This document shows, one piece after another, positions 11,746-23,210 of a stretch of 64,000 nt of DNA (position 1 is the first letter of the stretch; each line of letters opens with the position of its first letter). Below the pieces are notes generated by a model that worked only from the letters and a program-made list of their open reading frames with translations, made no database searches and had not been told where the DNA came from. The position numbers were made by a program, and so were the translations under genes. This DNA comes from Dasypus novemcinctus (taxonomy: Eukaryota > Chordata > Mammalia > Cingulata > Dasypodidae), in NCBI RefSeq assembly GCF_030445035.2, contig NC_080678.1, positions 116,255,947 to 116,319,946 of the forward strand. The letters are read 5' to 3'.

Positions 11746-12188
11746 GGAAAGCAGATATGGCTCAAGTGATAGAGCTTCTGCCTACCATATGGAAGGGCCT
11801 GGGTTCGATTCCTGGGACCTCCTGGTGAAAAAGAAGTGAAACCATGCCCACTCAGCAAGACAGTGTCCGCATGAGTGCCTGCATGGTGAGCCAATGCCTG
11901 CATGCGCACCTCCACGAGTGCCCATGTGGTGAGCCAGTGCCCCGCGCAAGTGAGTCATGCAGCAAGATGATGATGCATCAAGAGAGAGACAAGGGGAGAG
12001 TCAAGGTGAAGTGCAGCAGAAACTGAGGTGGCGCAAGTGTCAGGGAACCTCTCTCCTCATCAGAGGTCTCCAGGATAGAATCCCGGTGAGTCCTAGAGGA
12101 GAAAAAATGAGAAGACAAGACAACACAGACAGCAAAAACATGAGGGTGGGAGGATGGGAAGGGGGGAAAATAAATAAATCTTAAAGAA
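11746..12188 (+). mobile_element. DAS-type SINE
   Basis: tRNA-like head GGAAAGCAGATATGGCTCAAGTGATAGAGC and GGGTTCGATTCCTGGGACC, then the GAGCCAATGCCTGC body and a GATGATGATGCATCAAGAGAG variant, ending AAATAAATAAATCTTAAAG. Confidence 0.85.
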
Positions 12189-13104
12189 AAAAAAAACTAA
12201 TGGAATAAAGACTGTCTTTGATGGCTCATCAGTAAACTGGACACAGCCAAGTAAAGAATAAATGAACTTGAATATATATCAATATAAACTTCCCAAACTG
12301 AAATGTAAAGGGGAAAGAGAATGGAAAACAAAACCAAAAACAAAACAGAACTATCTAAGAACTATGGATAATTACAAAAGGTGCAGCATGTGTGTGTAAT
12401 GGGGCTATCAGAAGAAGAAAGAAAGGAGCAGAATAAATATTTCTTGTAACAATGGCTGAGAATTCTTCAAAATTAATGACAGAAAGCAAGCCACAAATCC
12501 AGGAAACTCAGAGAACAACAAGTAAGATAAATAAAAATCTATACGTAAGAAATGCCATATGGAAACTGCAGAAACAAAGACAGAGAGAAAATCTTCAAAG
12601 AAGTTGGAGGAGGGGAATACCTTATCTAAAGTGGAACAAGGATAAAAATTACTTTGGATTTCTCATAAGAAACTATGCAAGCAAGGAAAGAGTGGAATGA
12701 AATATTTTAAGTGCTGAAAGAAAAAACCCACCAACCTATAATTTTGTATCCAGCAAAATGATCCTTTAAAATGAAGGAGAAATAAAGACCTCCTCAGACA
12801 AAACAAAAACAGAGGGAATTTGTTGCCAGTAGACCTGTCTTGCAAGAAATGGTAGAAGTCGTTCTTCAGAGATAAGAAAAATGATATAGTTCAGAAACTC
12901 ACATGTGTATAAGGAAAGGAAGAGCATTGGCAAAGGAATACATGAAGATTCAATACAATCTCTATCAAAATCCCAGTGGGCTTCTTTGCAGAAATTGAGA
13001 AGCTGATCCTAAAATTCATATGGAAATTCAAGGGACCAAAAAGAACCAAACAACTTGAAAAAGAAGAATAAATTTGGGAAGCTCACACTTTCCAATGAAA
13101 AAAC

Positions 13105-13446
13105 TTACTAAAAATGTACCTTGTTTTATTGTACTTTGTTTTATTGTACTTCACAGATATTGCATTTTTTTTTTTACAAATTGAAGGTTTGTAACACTAC
13201 ATCAAGTCTATCAATGCCATTTTTCCAAAGCATGTGCTCACATTGTGTCTCTGTCACATTTTAATTAAGGTATGTACATTGATTTTTTAGACAAAATGTT
13301 ATTGCATGCTTAAGACTACAGTATAATGTAAATATAACTTTATGTACTGGGAAAACCAAAAAATTCAGGTGACTTACTTTATTGCGATATTTGCTATATT
13401 GTGGTGTCTGGAACCAAATCCACAGTACCTTTGAGGTATGCTTGAA
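13105..13446. mobile_element. Internally deleted Tigger1-like DNA transposon
   Basis: The left part (CTTGTTTTATTGTACTTTG, ACAAATTGAAGGTTTGTAAC, TTTTTCCAAAGCATGTGCTCAC) and right part (GACTTACTTTATTGCGATATTTG, GGAACCAAATCC, TTTGAGGTATGC) match the two ends of Tigger1 as I know it, joined without the transposase. It interrupts L1 ORF2 sequence. Confidence 0.78.
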
Positions 13447-13634
13447 TAAACCTACAGTAATGGAGACAGGTACTAGTATAAGGATAGACATATAGATCAA
13501 TGAAATAGAATTGAAAAACAAAAACAAAAACAAAAAAACCAAAAACTAAACCAAAATGAAAAAGAAATAGAATTGAAGAGTCCAGAAATAAACATTTATC
13601 ATCAACTGATTTTTAAAAACAAGGGTGCTTTTGA

Positions 13635-14055
13635 GAATTGAGTCAAGTCTTCATCTGTGTTCCTATGGGTGTGAACCCATTTGTAAATAGGACCTTTTGA
13701 AGATGTTATTAGTTAAGGTGTGGCCAAATTGAATCAGGGTGGGTCTTAACCTATATGACTCGAGACTATTATAGGGAGGAAATTCTAACACAGTCAGACA
13801 AAAGAAGCCAGAAGTCAGTAAAAGGCAGAAGCCAGAAACCAGGAGAAGTCAGAATAAGCTAGAGAAGATGGAGAGATTGCAATGTGAGACACAACTGCCA
13901 TCACCAGAATGCCACTGGTTCCAGGAGAAAGCTTGGCCTTGCTGCTATCTTGATTTTGGACTTCTGGCCTTCTAAATCATGAGGCAATAAGTATTTTTTG
14001 TTTAAGCCAAGCCATTGTGTGGAATTTTTCATAACAGCCCTGGTAAACTAATTAA
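13635..14055 (+). mobile_element. MaLR-like LTR
   Basis: CCTATGGGTGTGAACCCATTTG, GTTAAGGTGTGGCC, TCTTGATTTTGGACTTCTGGCC, TTTAAGCCAAGCCATTGTGTGG, ending CTAATTAAGACA. MLT1/MaLR layout. It interrupts L1 ORF2, which resumes at about 14,064. Confidence 0.8.
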
Positions 14056-14694
14056 GACAGATGGCAATACCATTCATTGGGCAAAGAAAGTCTTTTCAAT
14101 AATTGTGAAAAGTTACTGTATGACTCAGCAATTCCATTCCTAATAATCTACCCAAGAGAAATGAAAACATATGCCCAGACAAAAACTTGTATACAGATGT
14201 TCATAGTAGCATTATTTGTAATGGACAAAAAGTGGAAGCAACCCAAATGTCTGTTAACTGATGGATAAACAAAATGTGGTGCATCCATGCAATGGAATAT
14301 TATTCAGCTGTAAAAAGGAAGGAAGTACTGACACATGCTACAACATGGATGAACCTAGAAAATATTATGTTGATGCGAAAGAAGTCAGTCACAAAAGATA
14401 ACATGTTATGTGATTTCATTGATATGAAATGTCCAGAGCAGATAAATCCACAGAGACAAAAAGTAGACTTGTGATTGCCAAGGCTGGGGAGAGGGGGAAA
14501 TGGGAAATTACTGCAATGGGTACAGGGTTTTTTTTCCAGGTGATGAAATGTTCTGGAATTAGATAGTAGTGATGGTTGCACAACTTTGTGAATATATTAA
14601 AAACCATTGAATTTTAGACTTTAAAATGGCGATCATTACAAGATGCGGATTATATCTCATTTGAAAAACAAACATTAAGGGAAGTCTGTATTTC

Positions 14695-15380
14695 CCTTCA
14701 GGTTCAGCTTGCAGACCATTTTTGGGAACCAGAGCTTTTGTAGGTCATTTACGTACGGACTGACTGGCCCACCCAGCCTTTGAGCAACCTGCTCCCACCC
14801 ACCCACAAGGTGCTTCCTTGTGTTTTGCTGATTTGATAAGAGAAGTCCAGGAAACAGGAAATAAAGCGAAGGAGCTTGAAGAAAGGCCTAGCTGGGACTA
14901 GGAAATGAGATTTCCAACCCATCGTCCTACAGGAGGCCTTCAAGGTCAAGTCCCTGTCCTCTAGGAAGTCTCCCTGGTTTTCCCTTCCCCAAAGCACTTC
15001 ATCCAATATACACCATTTTGACACACAGACCTCACACTGGCTCTTTCTGCCTTGTTGCCTTGTAAACTCTCTATTCCACAGAGAGATAGTCTAGTTGTTC
15101 CAGATAGGTGTTCCTCCACAACTACATTACAATCTCCTCTAGGGTCAACCCCCAACTTAGCCTCACAGACCCTTAATGCAGGAAAGAACTTTAGGCATCA
15201 CCTGGTTCTCTCCCTCCCTAAATTAAATACGTCCCAAGAATCAGCCCCTTGGGTTTACCGAAATCCTCTAGCCACATGGGGTTGCCTTTCCTCCATGTTC
15301 AGATAGAAGGACTCAACTCTCCCCCATCCTCATGTACAACGGGAAACCCTGTGTCTCCCAACCCCATGTCTTCGAGACTT
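14695..15380. other. Unique sequence, possibly with L2 traces
   Basis: No gene recognised. 14,935-15,010 (GAGGCCTTCAAGGTCAAG...) has faint L2 wording. The rest is unassigned. Confidence 0.4.
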
Positions 15381-15384
15381 TTTG

Positions 15385-15630
15385 AAGGGCAGTATTGCAC
15401 AGTGTTTAAAAGAATGGCTTTGGAGTCTAGGTTCACATCCCAGCTCTACCACTTATGGCTGTGCAACCTTGGACATGTTATTTAACTTCTCAATATTTGT
15501 TTCCTCGTATGTAAAATGAGAATAATAATTGCTCTTCCTTCATAGGGTTGCTAAGAGGTTTAACTGAGTTTCTAGTAACATGAATATAAAGCATCTAGAA
15601 GAGTATCTGGCACTTGGTAAGTACAATGAA
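15385..15630 (+). repeat. MIR, well preserved
   Basis: GTATTGCACAGTGTTTAAAAGAATGGCTTTGGAGTC, CCAGCTCTACCACTTATGGCTGTG, AAAATGAGAATAATAATTGC, TCTGGCACTTGGTAAGTAC: most of the MIR length on +. Confidence 0.85.
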
Positions 15631-15865
15631 AGTATTTTCTATTATTACCTGTTTCTGCTGAATTTTTGCCCTACTATGTGCATCATCCCTTTCTCCTCTC
15701 ATGTTTCCCCTATACCTTCACTCTCCAGAGCAACCTCAATTCAAGGGTGTGTGTGGAAGAGTTTTACTGAAAGTGTGAGGGAAACAGAAGCAGCCACATA
15801 CCATGCAGTTAGCCAACAAATTAAAATTCAAGCTTGGGTATTGCTGTTCTTAAAAGTTCCCTAGA

Positions 15866-16220
15866 TGGGAATTAGATGTGGCTCAAGCGGTTAGGTACCT
15901 TCCTACCACATAGGAGGCCCTGGGTTTGGTTCCTGGTGCCTCCTAAGGAAGATGAGTAAGACAGCAGGCTGACACGACGGGCTGGTGTGGTGAGCTGACG
16001 CAACAAGATGACACGTGAGGAGATATAACGAGGAAACACAATGAGAGATACAATAGGGAACAGATGTGGCTTAAGTAATTGGGTGCCTCCTTCCCACATA
16101 GGAGGTCCCAGGTTCGGTTCTGGCACATCCTAAAAAAGAAGATGAGCAGACAGCAAGCGCAAACAACGGTGTGTGGGGGGAGGGGAAGGTAGAAATAAAT
16201 AAAATAAATATTAAAAAATA
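15866..16220 (+). mobile_element. DAS-type SINE, dimeric
   Basis: Two tRNA-like heads (ATTAGATGTGGCTCAAGCGG and CAGATGTGGCTTAAGTAATTGG) with an A-rich tail. Flanks AAGTTCCCTAGA (about 15,853-15,865) and AAGTCCCCTAGA (16,221-16,232) form a near-perfect duplication. Confidence 0.88.
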
Positions 16221-16812
16221 AAGTCCCCTAGACAAAAAGATGGAAGCACCTCAAGTGTCCATCAGCAGATGAATGAAAAACAAAATGTGGTATATACACA
16301 CTGTGGAATATTTCTGAGCTATAAATAGGAATGATGTTCTGAGTCATGCAACAACATGGACGAACTTTGAAAACATGTTGAATGAAATAAGCCAGATACA
16401 GGAGGACAAATATTGTATGATCTTACTGATATGAAATAATTAGAACAAGCAGATTTATAGAGTTAGGAAGTAGAATGCAGGTTACCAGGCGTGGGGGTGG
16501 AGGCGGGGACTGAGGAATCCATGCTTAATTGGTACAGAGTTTCTGACGGGGATGATGGAAAAGTTTTGATAATGGATGGCAGTGATGGTTGCCATTAAGA
16601 ATGTAATTAACACCATTGAAATATATTTGAATGTGATTAAAAGAAATTTTAGGTGGTATGTATGTTACTAGATTAAAAATTAAAAAAACAATAACATAGG
16701 ACTGCACAACACAGTGAACCCTAATGTAAACTATGGACTACAGTTAATATTATAATAACACTATTTCAACAATTGTAAGTTACCACACTAATGCTAAGAA
16801 TAGGGAAAACTA
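16221..16812 (+). mobile_element. L1 3'UTR, xenarthran type
   Basis: AAGTGTCCATCAGCAGATGAATG, CAACATGGACGAACTTTG, GATATGAAATAATTAGAAC, GGACTGCACAACACAGTGAACCC. Same family style as 1-803 and 52,015-52,352. Non-coding. Confidence 0.8.
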
Positions 16813-16814
16813 TG

Positions 16815-17600
16815 TGTGTATTTTCTGCCACAATTTTTCTGCACACCTCCATCTTCTCTAATTTTTAAAAGTCCCCTGGACATTCCTACCATTAGACATC
16901 TCTCAGCCACTGCTCATCCTTTCTTTTCTTATACCGGCTTTCTGTTTTGCTGTTGTGATCCACTTTCTCCCAACAGCTTTGCACATCTCCTCTCTTCTTT
17001 CCCGCAGCCTCTCAAACTGGAAACTCAAATCTTAGGCCAAGGAATTCCGCAGTCTCAGCCTCACCACAGCCCATCTAAACCCTGCATGCCGGCGTGGGGA
17101 GAGCGGGTGGGTGTTTATGCTTTACATCCCAAGAGACCTTGGAGGTAGTTTCCTCGGGGAGACAGTTCTCTCACGACCAGCACAGTAGGAGACATGAAGT
17201 ACTAGCAAGAGGCAGAGACGCCCTGAGGTCACCCAAAGAGGAACAAGTTAACATCTCCCCATGCAAAGATTTGCACACCCCCAAAAGTTACATAAAGCCC
17301 CCACTGCACAAAGGACTGGCTAGAAAGCAGCATAAACAGAGTTAGCTTCCTAGGGTCCTTTGCCCTGCATAATTTGTTACCGGGCTCAGATGATGGGGGA
17401 GTTATTGTTTTCCAGGGAGGGTCTGGGGTGGTATTTTAGCCCATTAAGACCTCTGCTTCAAGGCCTGATTTTCCTCTGGCACTGCCTTGAACTTGATCTC
17501 TAGCTGCCAAGGAAGGCAGGATGTCAGGGGGAGGTAATTTATGTTAATTTTCTCCCTTTCTGGTCCATAGACTTTTGTGATGTGAATACATCTTAGGCTA
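16815..17600. other. Unique non-coding sequence
   Basis: No repeat or exon recognised between the L1 3' end and the CpG-rich island. Confidence 0.45.
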
Positions 17601-17605
17601 GGCCT

Positions 17606-17835
17606 CCGTGCGGCCCGGGAGGTGCTGGGTGCCCCACGACAGCGTGCAGCTCCCCCACTTCCCCTTCCTCCGCCACCTCCCCGGGGCGCTCCGCAGCCCG
17701 GCGCCGCGGCCAGGTTTCGGGCTGGTTCTGGCTGGCCCTAGACGAAATGCCTTTCTCCCGCGGCGGGAGGACCCGCGGAAGCTGCCGGCCAAGGCGCTCC
17801 CTGCCTGAGCGGGTTCCTTGGGCCTTCTTCTCGTC
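17606..17835. promoter_or_regulatory. Short CpG-rich island
   Basis: About 25 CpG dinucleotides occur in roughly 230 bp, in an otherwise CpG-poor, AT-leaning region. Runs such as GGCGCCGCGGCC and CCCGCGGCGGG are present. Open frames exist on both strands but show no domain. It could be a promoter, an enhancer-like orphan island or part of an unidentified GC-rich repeat. Confidence 0.55.
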
Positions 17836-18154
17836 ACCCCAGTGCCAAGCTCAGTTTGATCACAAGATTGAGCAGAAGGTGCTAATGCTGATATCCTGAA
17901 AGGAGGTTAGGGTGGAATGAATTGAGCGACACGTTTGGGGAACATCTCTTACAGGCCGAGGAATTGTCTTGGGGGCGCTTTGGAGATTCAAAATAAATAA
18001 AACGTGGTTCCTGCCCTTCAGGTGCTTTCCACCTGGGGAGGGGGAGCCCAGTACAGTGAGTTCTGTTGTGAGACAGAGCTTCTGGGGAAACTCCCAAAAC
18101 CTCCTTAGGTTCCTATCTTTTTTTAATGTGTCTCTAGTAAAAACGGTAGCACAG

Positions 18155-18523
18155 TGTCTAGTTTCCTAAGGCTGTCATAGCAAAGTACCACAAATTGGGT
18201 GGCTTAAAACAGCTCTGGAGGCTTGAAGTTGAAATCAAGGTGCTGGGAAGGCCTGCTGTCTGTGAAGTCTGTGGGGAGAATCTGTTCCATGTCTCTCCCG
18301 TAGCTTCTGATAGTTTGCCGGTAACCCTCAAGCTTCAGTCTCTGCCTCCACTGTCGTTTGATATTCTCTGTGTCTCTTCTCCCCTTCTTGGTAGGGCACC
18401 AGTCATACTGGATTAGGGCTGGCTGTCGTGAAATGACACTTTTTCCAAATAAGGTCACTTTCTGGGATAACGGGGGTTTGGACTTCAGTGTATCTTTTTG
18501 GGGGAACACAGTTCGACCCATCA
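18155..18523 (-). mobile_element. MLT1-like solo LTR with 5-bp TSD
   Basis: Starts TGTCTAGTTTCCTAAGGCTGTCATAGC and ends GACCCATCA, the reverse of MLT1. It is flanked by CACAG at 18,150-18,154 and 18,524-18,528. An old mammalian MaLR element. Confidence 0.85.
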
Positions 18524-18529
18524 CACAGT

Positions 18530-18985
18530 TTTAGGGATGTTAGAAAAACAGAAATACTGTGGTAGATATGACACTTTACCATGAAAAAGACCTGAAGTTT
18601 GCTTGTAAGAGGGTGTCAGAAAAGTAGCAGCTTGTGGCTTACTGTGAAGTGGTGGAAGGAGGGTTACCTGAAACTCAGTGGAAAGTTGGAAGGCAGGCTG
18701 CGGGTGGGCCTGGCTCCTAACAGGGTGGGGAACCAAGGTCGGTAGTAGGCATCTGAGTGTGAGTTTGTGCATGTTTTGTGTATTCCTACATGGGTGCAGT
18801 TTTCTGCATTCACCTTCTGTTCCTTGAGGATGAAATCGTACAGAAGCAGAGGTGAAATTTGTGTTTTGCTCAAGTTGTTCCAACATATCTAGCACATTGG
18901 AACAAATTCACGTTTTCACACACAAGCCTTATAGCAGCATAAGACACAGTATATATACCAAATTCTTTATTGTATGCTTGTAACA
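18530..18985. other. Unique non-coding sequence
   Basis: Nothing recognised. A 124-codon minus-strand frame (18,521-18,895) has no domain and overlaps the LTR edge. Confidence 0.4.
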
Positions 18986-18990
18986 GGCTA

Positions 18991-19661
18991 TGGCAGTTGA
19001 ATATTATTTATGCACTCCAAAAAGAGATCTCGATTATGTTTGTAAACTGGTCTGTTCCTCTAGGCGTGATACCCTTTGATTGTATAAAGTTCTAAGGTTT
19101 TATGTTTATTTGATTTAAATTATGTTAAGATTAGGGCTTTGATTAGACCATGTCAGTAGAGTGTAACTCAGGATTAATTTCCCACCCTCTTGGTGGGCTA
19201 TATAAATGGACACATGCTCAAGAAGATGCATAAAAGACACAGAAGAGGATAGAACTTGGCCATTTCGGTCCTGCCATGTGACAGAAAGGAGAGGGTGCAA
19301 ACAGCTAAAGCCCCTGGGAGAGCTGAGCCATTCACCTGATAGTTTGCAGCTGAAGAGACCAGAGCCCTGAGCAGCTGAGAAGACCAGGAAAGAAATAAGA
19401 CCTCCACCTTGAGCTGAGATTGGAAGAAGCTGGGCCCATGGAGCCTTAAGAGAAAGAAGGCTGAACCCTCATAGACATGCCCACCATCTTGCTTCAACAT
19501 GCAGCAACAGACTTTGGTGAGAAAGTACCTCTTTTGGTACCTTAAGTTGGACTCTTAGGGCCTGGTAACAGTGAGCTTTTACCCCAAATATATATCCTTT
19601 ATAAAAGCTAACAGATTCCTGGTACTTTGCATCAGCACCCCTTTGGCTGACTAAATACGCA
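18991..19661 (+). mobile_element. Solo MaLR-like LTR, xenarthran family, perfect 5-bp TSD
   Basis: TGGCAGTTGAATATT...TGATTAGACCATGTC...GCATCAGCACCCCTTTGGCTGACTAAATACGCA, bounded by GGCTA at 18,986-18,990 and 19,662-19,666. Same family as 24,211-25,095 and 55,710-56,236. Confidence 0.87.
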
Positions 19662-19799
19662 GGCTAATTGATTGAGATATGAATTCATTTGTTGTCCCTA
19701 CTTCTTTGCCCTTTACCATTCAAAGGAGGTAGCCAAGTCCTATGTAATTCTTTGCCCCAGGGACATTTGCAGAACAGAAAACATTCTTTCAGTTATTCA

Positions 19800-20835
19800 G
19801 TCAATCAGTAAACATTCATTGATTCCTTCCTATGTGCCAGGAAGCCTACTGCAGTGTTCTGGCAGTAGGGATAGAGCAGTGAATAAAATGATAGAGCCTC
19901 TACCTCTACGGAGCATGTGTTTTAGTGGCAGAGATGGACAATAAACACATAAACATATAATACCATGTCAGGTAGGTAGTGAAAAGTGTTATCAGGAAAT
20001 ATAGAACAGAATAAGCAGATAGAGGGTAATTGGGGTAGAGGGAAAGGACATCACTCATTTTTCACGTACGTACATTTGGGACCGTACATTTGGGCAGAGT
20101 TCTAAATGAAGAGAGGGAGTGGGCCATGTGATTATTTAAGGAAAGATAGTTCAAAGCCAGAGGAACAGCAAGGGCAAAGGCCCTGAGGAAGGAGCACGCT
20201 CGGTATATTCAAAAGATGTTAAAGAGGCCGGTACCTGGAACTGAGTGAGACAGAACAATATGAAATAAAATAGGCCTAGCAGAGGACCTGGTCACTCAAA
20301 TGATGTCTGTAGATCATGGGCAGGTCTTTGGAATTTTTTTTCTTTTCTCTAAGTGTGGTGGGAAGTCATCAGACCATTTGGAATGGGGAGAGAGACATGA
20401 CCTAACTTAATTTTAAAAGGCTCATGCTTGATCAGCACTTCCCAATAGAACTTTCTGTGATGATGAAAGTGTTGATGCCTGTGCGGTCCAGTATGAAAGT
20501 CACTAACCACTTGTGGCTACTGAGCACTCGTAAGTGTGACTGAGGAACACAAATTTTAATTTATACTAATCTAGAGCCACATGTGTCTTATGTTCACTGT
20601 ATTGGATGATGAAACTCTAGATGTTGTGCAGAAAATAGACTAAAGGGGAGCAAGAATTGTAGTATTCTACTGCAAAAGTTCCAATAAGAGATGATGTGGA
20701 CTTGGGTTGAGGTGGATCACTGGAGGTGATGAGAAGTGGCCAGATTCTGGATGTATTTTGACGGCAGAGACAACAGGCTGATGGATTAGATAAGATAGGG
20801 TTTAAGATAAAGAAAGGAATTGAAAACAATTATGT
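19800..20835 (-). repeat. L2, long copy split by MER20
   Basis: CTTCCTATGTGCCAGGAAGCC, GACAATAAACACATAAACAT, GAGGAACAGCAAGGGCAAAGGCCCTGAGGAAGG, CAGAGACAACAGGCTGATGG. It continues on both sides of a MER20-like insertion. Confidence 0.85.
20432..20615 (+). mobile_element. MER20-like hAT element
   Basis: CCAATAGAACTTTCTGTGATGATG, AACCACTTGTGGCTACTGAGCAC, CTGAGGAACACAAATTTTAATTT, AGCCACATGTGTC: typical MER20 wording. Confidence 0.82.
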
Positions 20836-20839
20836 TTTT

Positions 20840-21590
20840 GGCTTGCCACTGAGTGAATGGTGGTTTCATTTCCTGTAGTGGGAAATAATGGGGGATGAGC
20901 AGCAAGTTTCACATTTTGTGTTGTTTCTTTCCCCCAAACCCAGGCTCACTGATGAGCCTGTGCTGGGCTCCTAGAGTGGGTGGGGAGAGGGGGGATGCCC
21001 TGGAGGGCAGCCAGACCTAAAGTCAGGGGTCTGCTGAGACATGGAGACCTGAGCACCACTCCTCTGAGGGAGTGCATTTTAGAAACTCACCTCACCCCCA
21101 AGTCCGGGTCCAAAGCTTCCTGACCTGAAGCACTAGTGGGTGTATCAGTGGCTGAGTGAAAGAGGCCCCCTGACGCTGCCTGAGACGCTCAGGGTTGCAG
21201 GAGCAGGCAAAATGACCAGGCGTCAAGTTTCCGCCAGCCTCCAGAGAGAGGTGTTTGGAGTCATTTTTAAGTTAAGGTAAAGAAAAGAAAGGTGGGTAGA
21301 TACTTGAGAAGCACTGTGAGTGGGATGGCATTTTGGCTCAACTAGGAGGGATTCAGGAGACAGAGATAGGACTGGTGGAAGCTGCTATACCGTGGTCCCC
21401 AAAAGGTGATCTTCAGAGTTTTTTCTGGAACCTTCTCAAAGGGTACAAAATATCCTTTCATTCAGTTTATTCTACAAACATATTAGGAATAACCTTTAAC
21501 TTTTTATATACGTTTACTTTTTGAAGTGAGATATCCCTCACACTGGGTTATTTGTGCCATGGCAAGTATAATAAATCTCTCTCCAGCAGT
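20840..21590. other. Unique non-coding sequence
   Basis: No gene or repeat recognised. Confidence 0.45.
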
Positions 21591-21594
21591 GGGT

Positions 21595-21830
21595 AAATGG
21601 AGGATGTGGAGTAGGACAAATCTGGGACTGAATCCTAGGTCCTTCCCATATTAGTGGTGTGACTTGGGTCAATTAGCCTCTGTTCATTAATTCCTTCTCT
21701 CTTAGCCTCGGGTTACTCATCCATAAAATGGGACCTCACAGATCTGCTGTGAGGAATAAATAAGGTATGTAATATATTTCATATGGTATAGTAAGAGCTC
21801 AATTAATATTAATTTCCATTCTCTGAAACA
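21595..21830 (+). repeat. MIR
   Basis: GGGACTGAATCCTAGGTCC, GTGACTTGGGTCAATTAGCC, CATCCATAAAATGGGACC, GTAAGAGCTCAATTAATATTA. Confidence 0.75.
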
Positions 21831-21834
21831 CTGG

Positions 21835-23070
21835 CCAAAACTGCTCCTAATAGCTTCGGCCCCAGATCCCTCCTGCGGTATGCTGCCCAGCAGCTTCTTT
21901 TGCTTGACCTAGATTTTCCACTGCTTGCTCATATCCCTTCAGAGCCCTGCATTAATTCTAAGCGCCTGCTATTTATTAAAGCAAAAGTCTCTCTTTGCCC
22001 AGCACCTTGTGATCTGAAAAAGCAGCTGTAAATAGAAGGCGTGCTCCCCATCATGCAGCACTGTTGGCATTTTGCTCTTCAAAGGTTAATGGCCAGGGTC
22101 ATAGCTTTGGAAAACTCAGCCTGCAGCACTCACCAGAAATAAGGAAGGCCTGGAGGTGGGACTGAGGGCATGTGGGGAGGATGTGGAAGAAGGTCTACAG
22201 AGCACAGGGAGCCTCTGCAGGGAGAGTGGTACATTCCCAAGAAAGACAGGGGTGGGGGCGCTGGGAGCCTCCAGCCTTGAGAGGTAGCAGGGCTATGGCT
22301 TCAGTCTGGCCCCCTTCCTGGACAAATTCTTTTTTCTAGTCCCTTGCTGGGCAGTAAGAGCTCCTGAGAGGACTTACTGTGATAATTTGGTGCCTGATCA
22401 TGCTTCAGTTGCAATTTATTTAAAGTTGACAATAGGGTTCCTGTCTTTTACAAGCAGATTCCCAGCAATTGAATTTCTGCAGGCTGGATTTTTTTGCCTT
22501 GATGAAAAAGTAGTTAAATTTCACACTTATTATAGCACCTGGCACCTGACAGCCTCCAGGGACGTTATAAAGACAAATGAAATGAAACCCTCGGCACCAT
22601 TGTAAACAGGGAAGAGAAAGGAGAGACCAGATCCCATATCCCCTTTCCTTGGAAGAAAAAGCGTCAAACCTGCCACCCCTCCACCCACGAGTGAACCCAG
22701 GTTTTTCTAGGCCAGTCTTCAAAGGGCATTGGATTGGTCCTCAAAGAGACCCTGGCTCAGAACATCTCCTGGAGGTCAGGATTTGCCTGAAGAAATGGGT
22801 CAATAAGGCACCAGGGACCCACTGGAGATGAGGCTTCTAGACCCAGGGAAGCTGCCCCAGCTCCCCACACTCAGCATTGGACAATAACCAGTCAGGGACA
22901 CTGGATTGATCTTTGCCAAATAGCCCCAGCAGGTAGAGTGTGTGGGCATGTCTGCCCTGTGATGGGCAGATGAGCACAGGATTTGGGGTGTAGGTCAAAT
23001 GAGGAAAAGTGCAACCATATCGATTCCCACACACAACCCAGCTAGTCCCTTTACCCTATCCCTGCTGGGT
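21835..23070. other. Repeat-free stretch, possible conserved non-coding DNA
   Basis: No repeat was recognised over about 1.2 kb. Parts (21,960-22,140 and 22,380-22,605) are AT-rich with little low-complexity sequence, the look of conserved non-coding elements, but conservation cannot be judged from one sequence. Confidence 0.35.
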
Positions 23071-23074
23071 CCCT

Positions 23075-23210
23075 AGTGGAAAAACTGTGGGCTTGCTATT
23101 CAAACAGACCTGGGTCCCCATCTTCTTTCTGCCACTTACTAGCCTTATAACTTAATTTCTCCAAGTCTCTGTTTCTACATCTGTGCAACAGGAATAATAA
23201 TACTGTTATC
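23075..23210 (+). repeat. MIR fragment
   Basis: ACAGACCTGGGTCCCCATC, TGCCACTTACTAGCCTTATAAC, CATCTGTGCAACAGGAATAATAATACTG. Confidence 0.7.

Larger units (their letters stand above)
9840..14690 (+). mobile_element. L1/HAL1 block on +, carrying several nested insertions
   Basis: 9,840-10,050 is an ORF2 piece (TGTTCATGGATTGGAAGACTTA...). 10,100-12,940 is HAL1/ORF1-type text, including TTTTGTATCCAGCAAAATGATCC and TTTGTTGCCAGTAGACCTG. 12,940-13,100, 13,447-13,625 and 14,064-14,100 are ORF2 pieces. 14,100-14,690 is an L1 3'UTR. Reading frames are broken throughout. Insertions in the block: an LTR (11,012-11,502), SINEs (11,651-12,188), a Tigger1-like element (13,105-13,446) and an LTR (13,635-14,055). 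Confidence 0.75.

Noticed and set aside
17598-17837. Arg-rich frames in the CpG island (both strands) as a possible first exon
   Set aside because: No domain, no splice donor that I could support, and equal openness on both strands as expected from GC-rich DNA.
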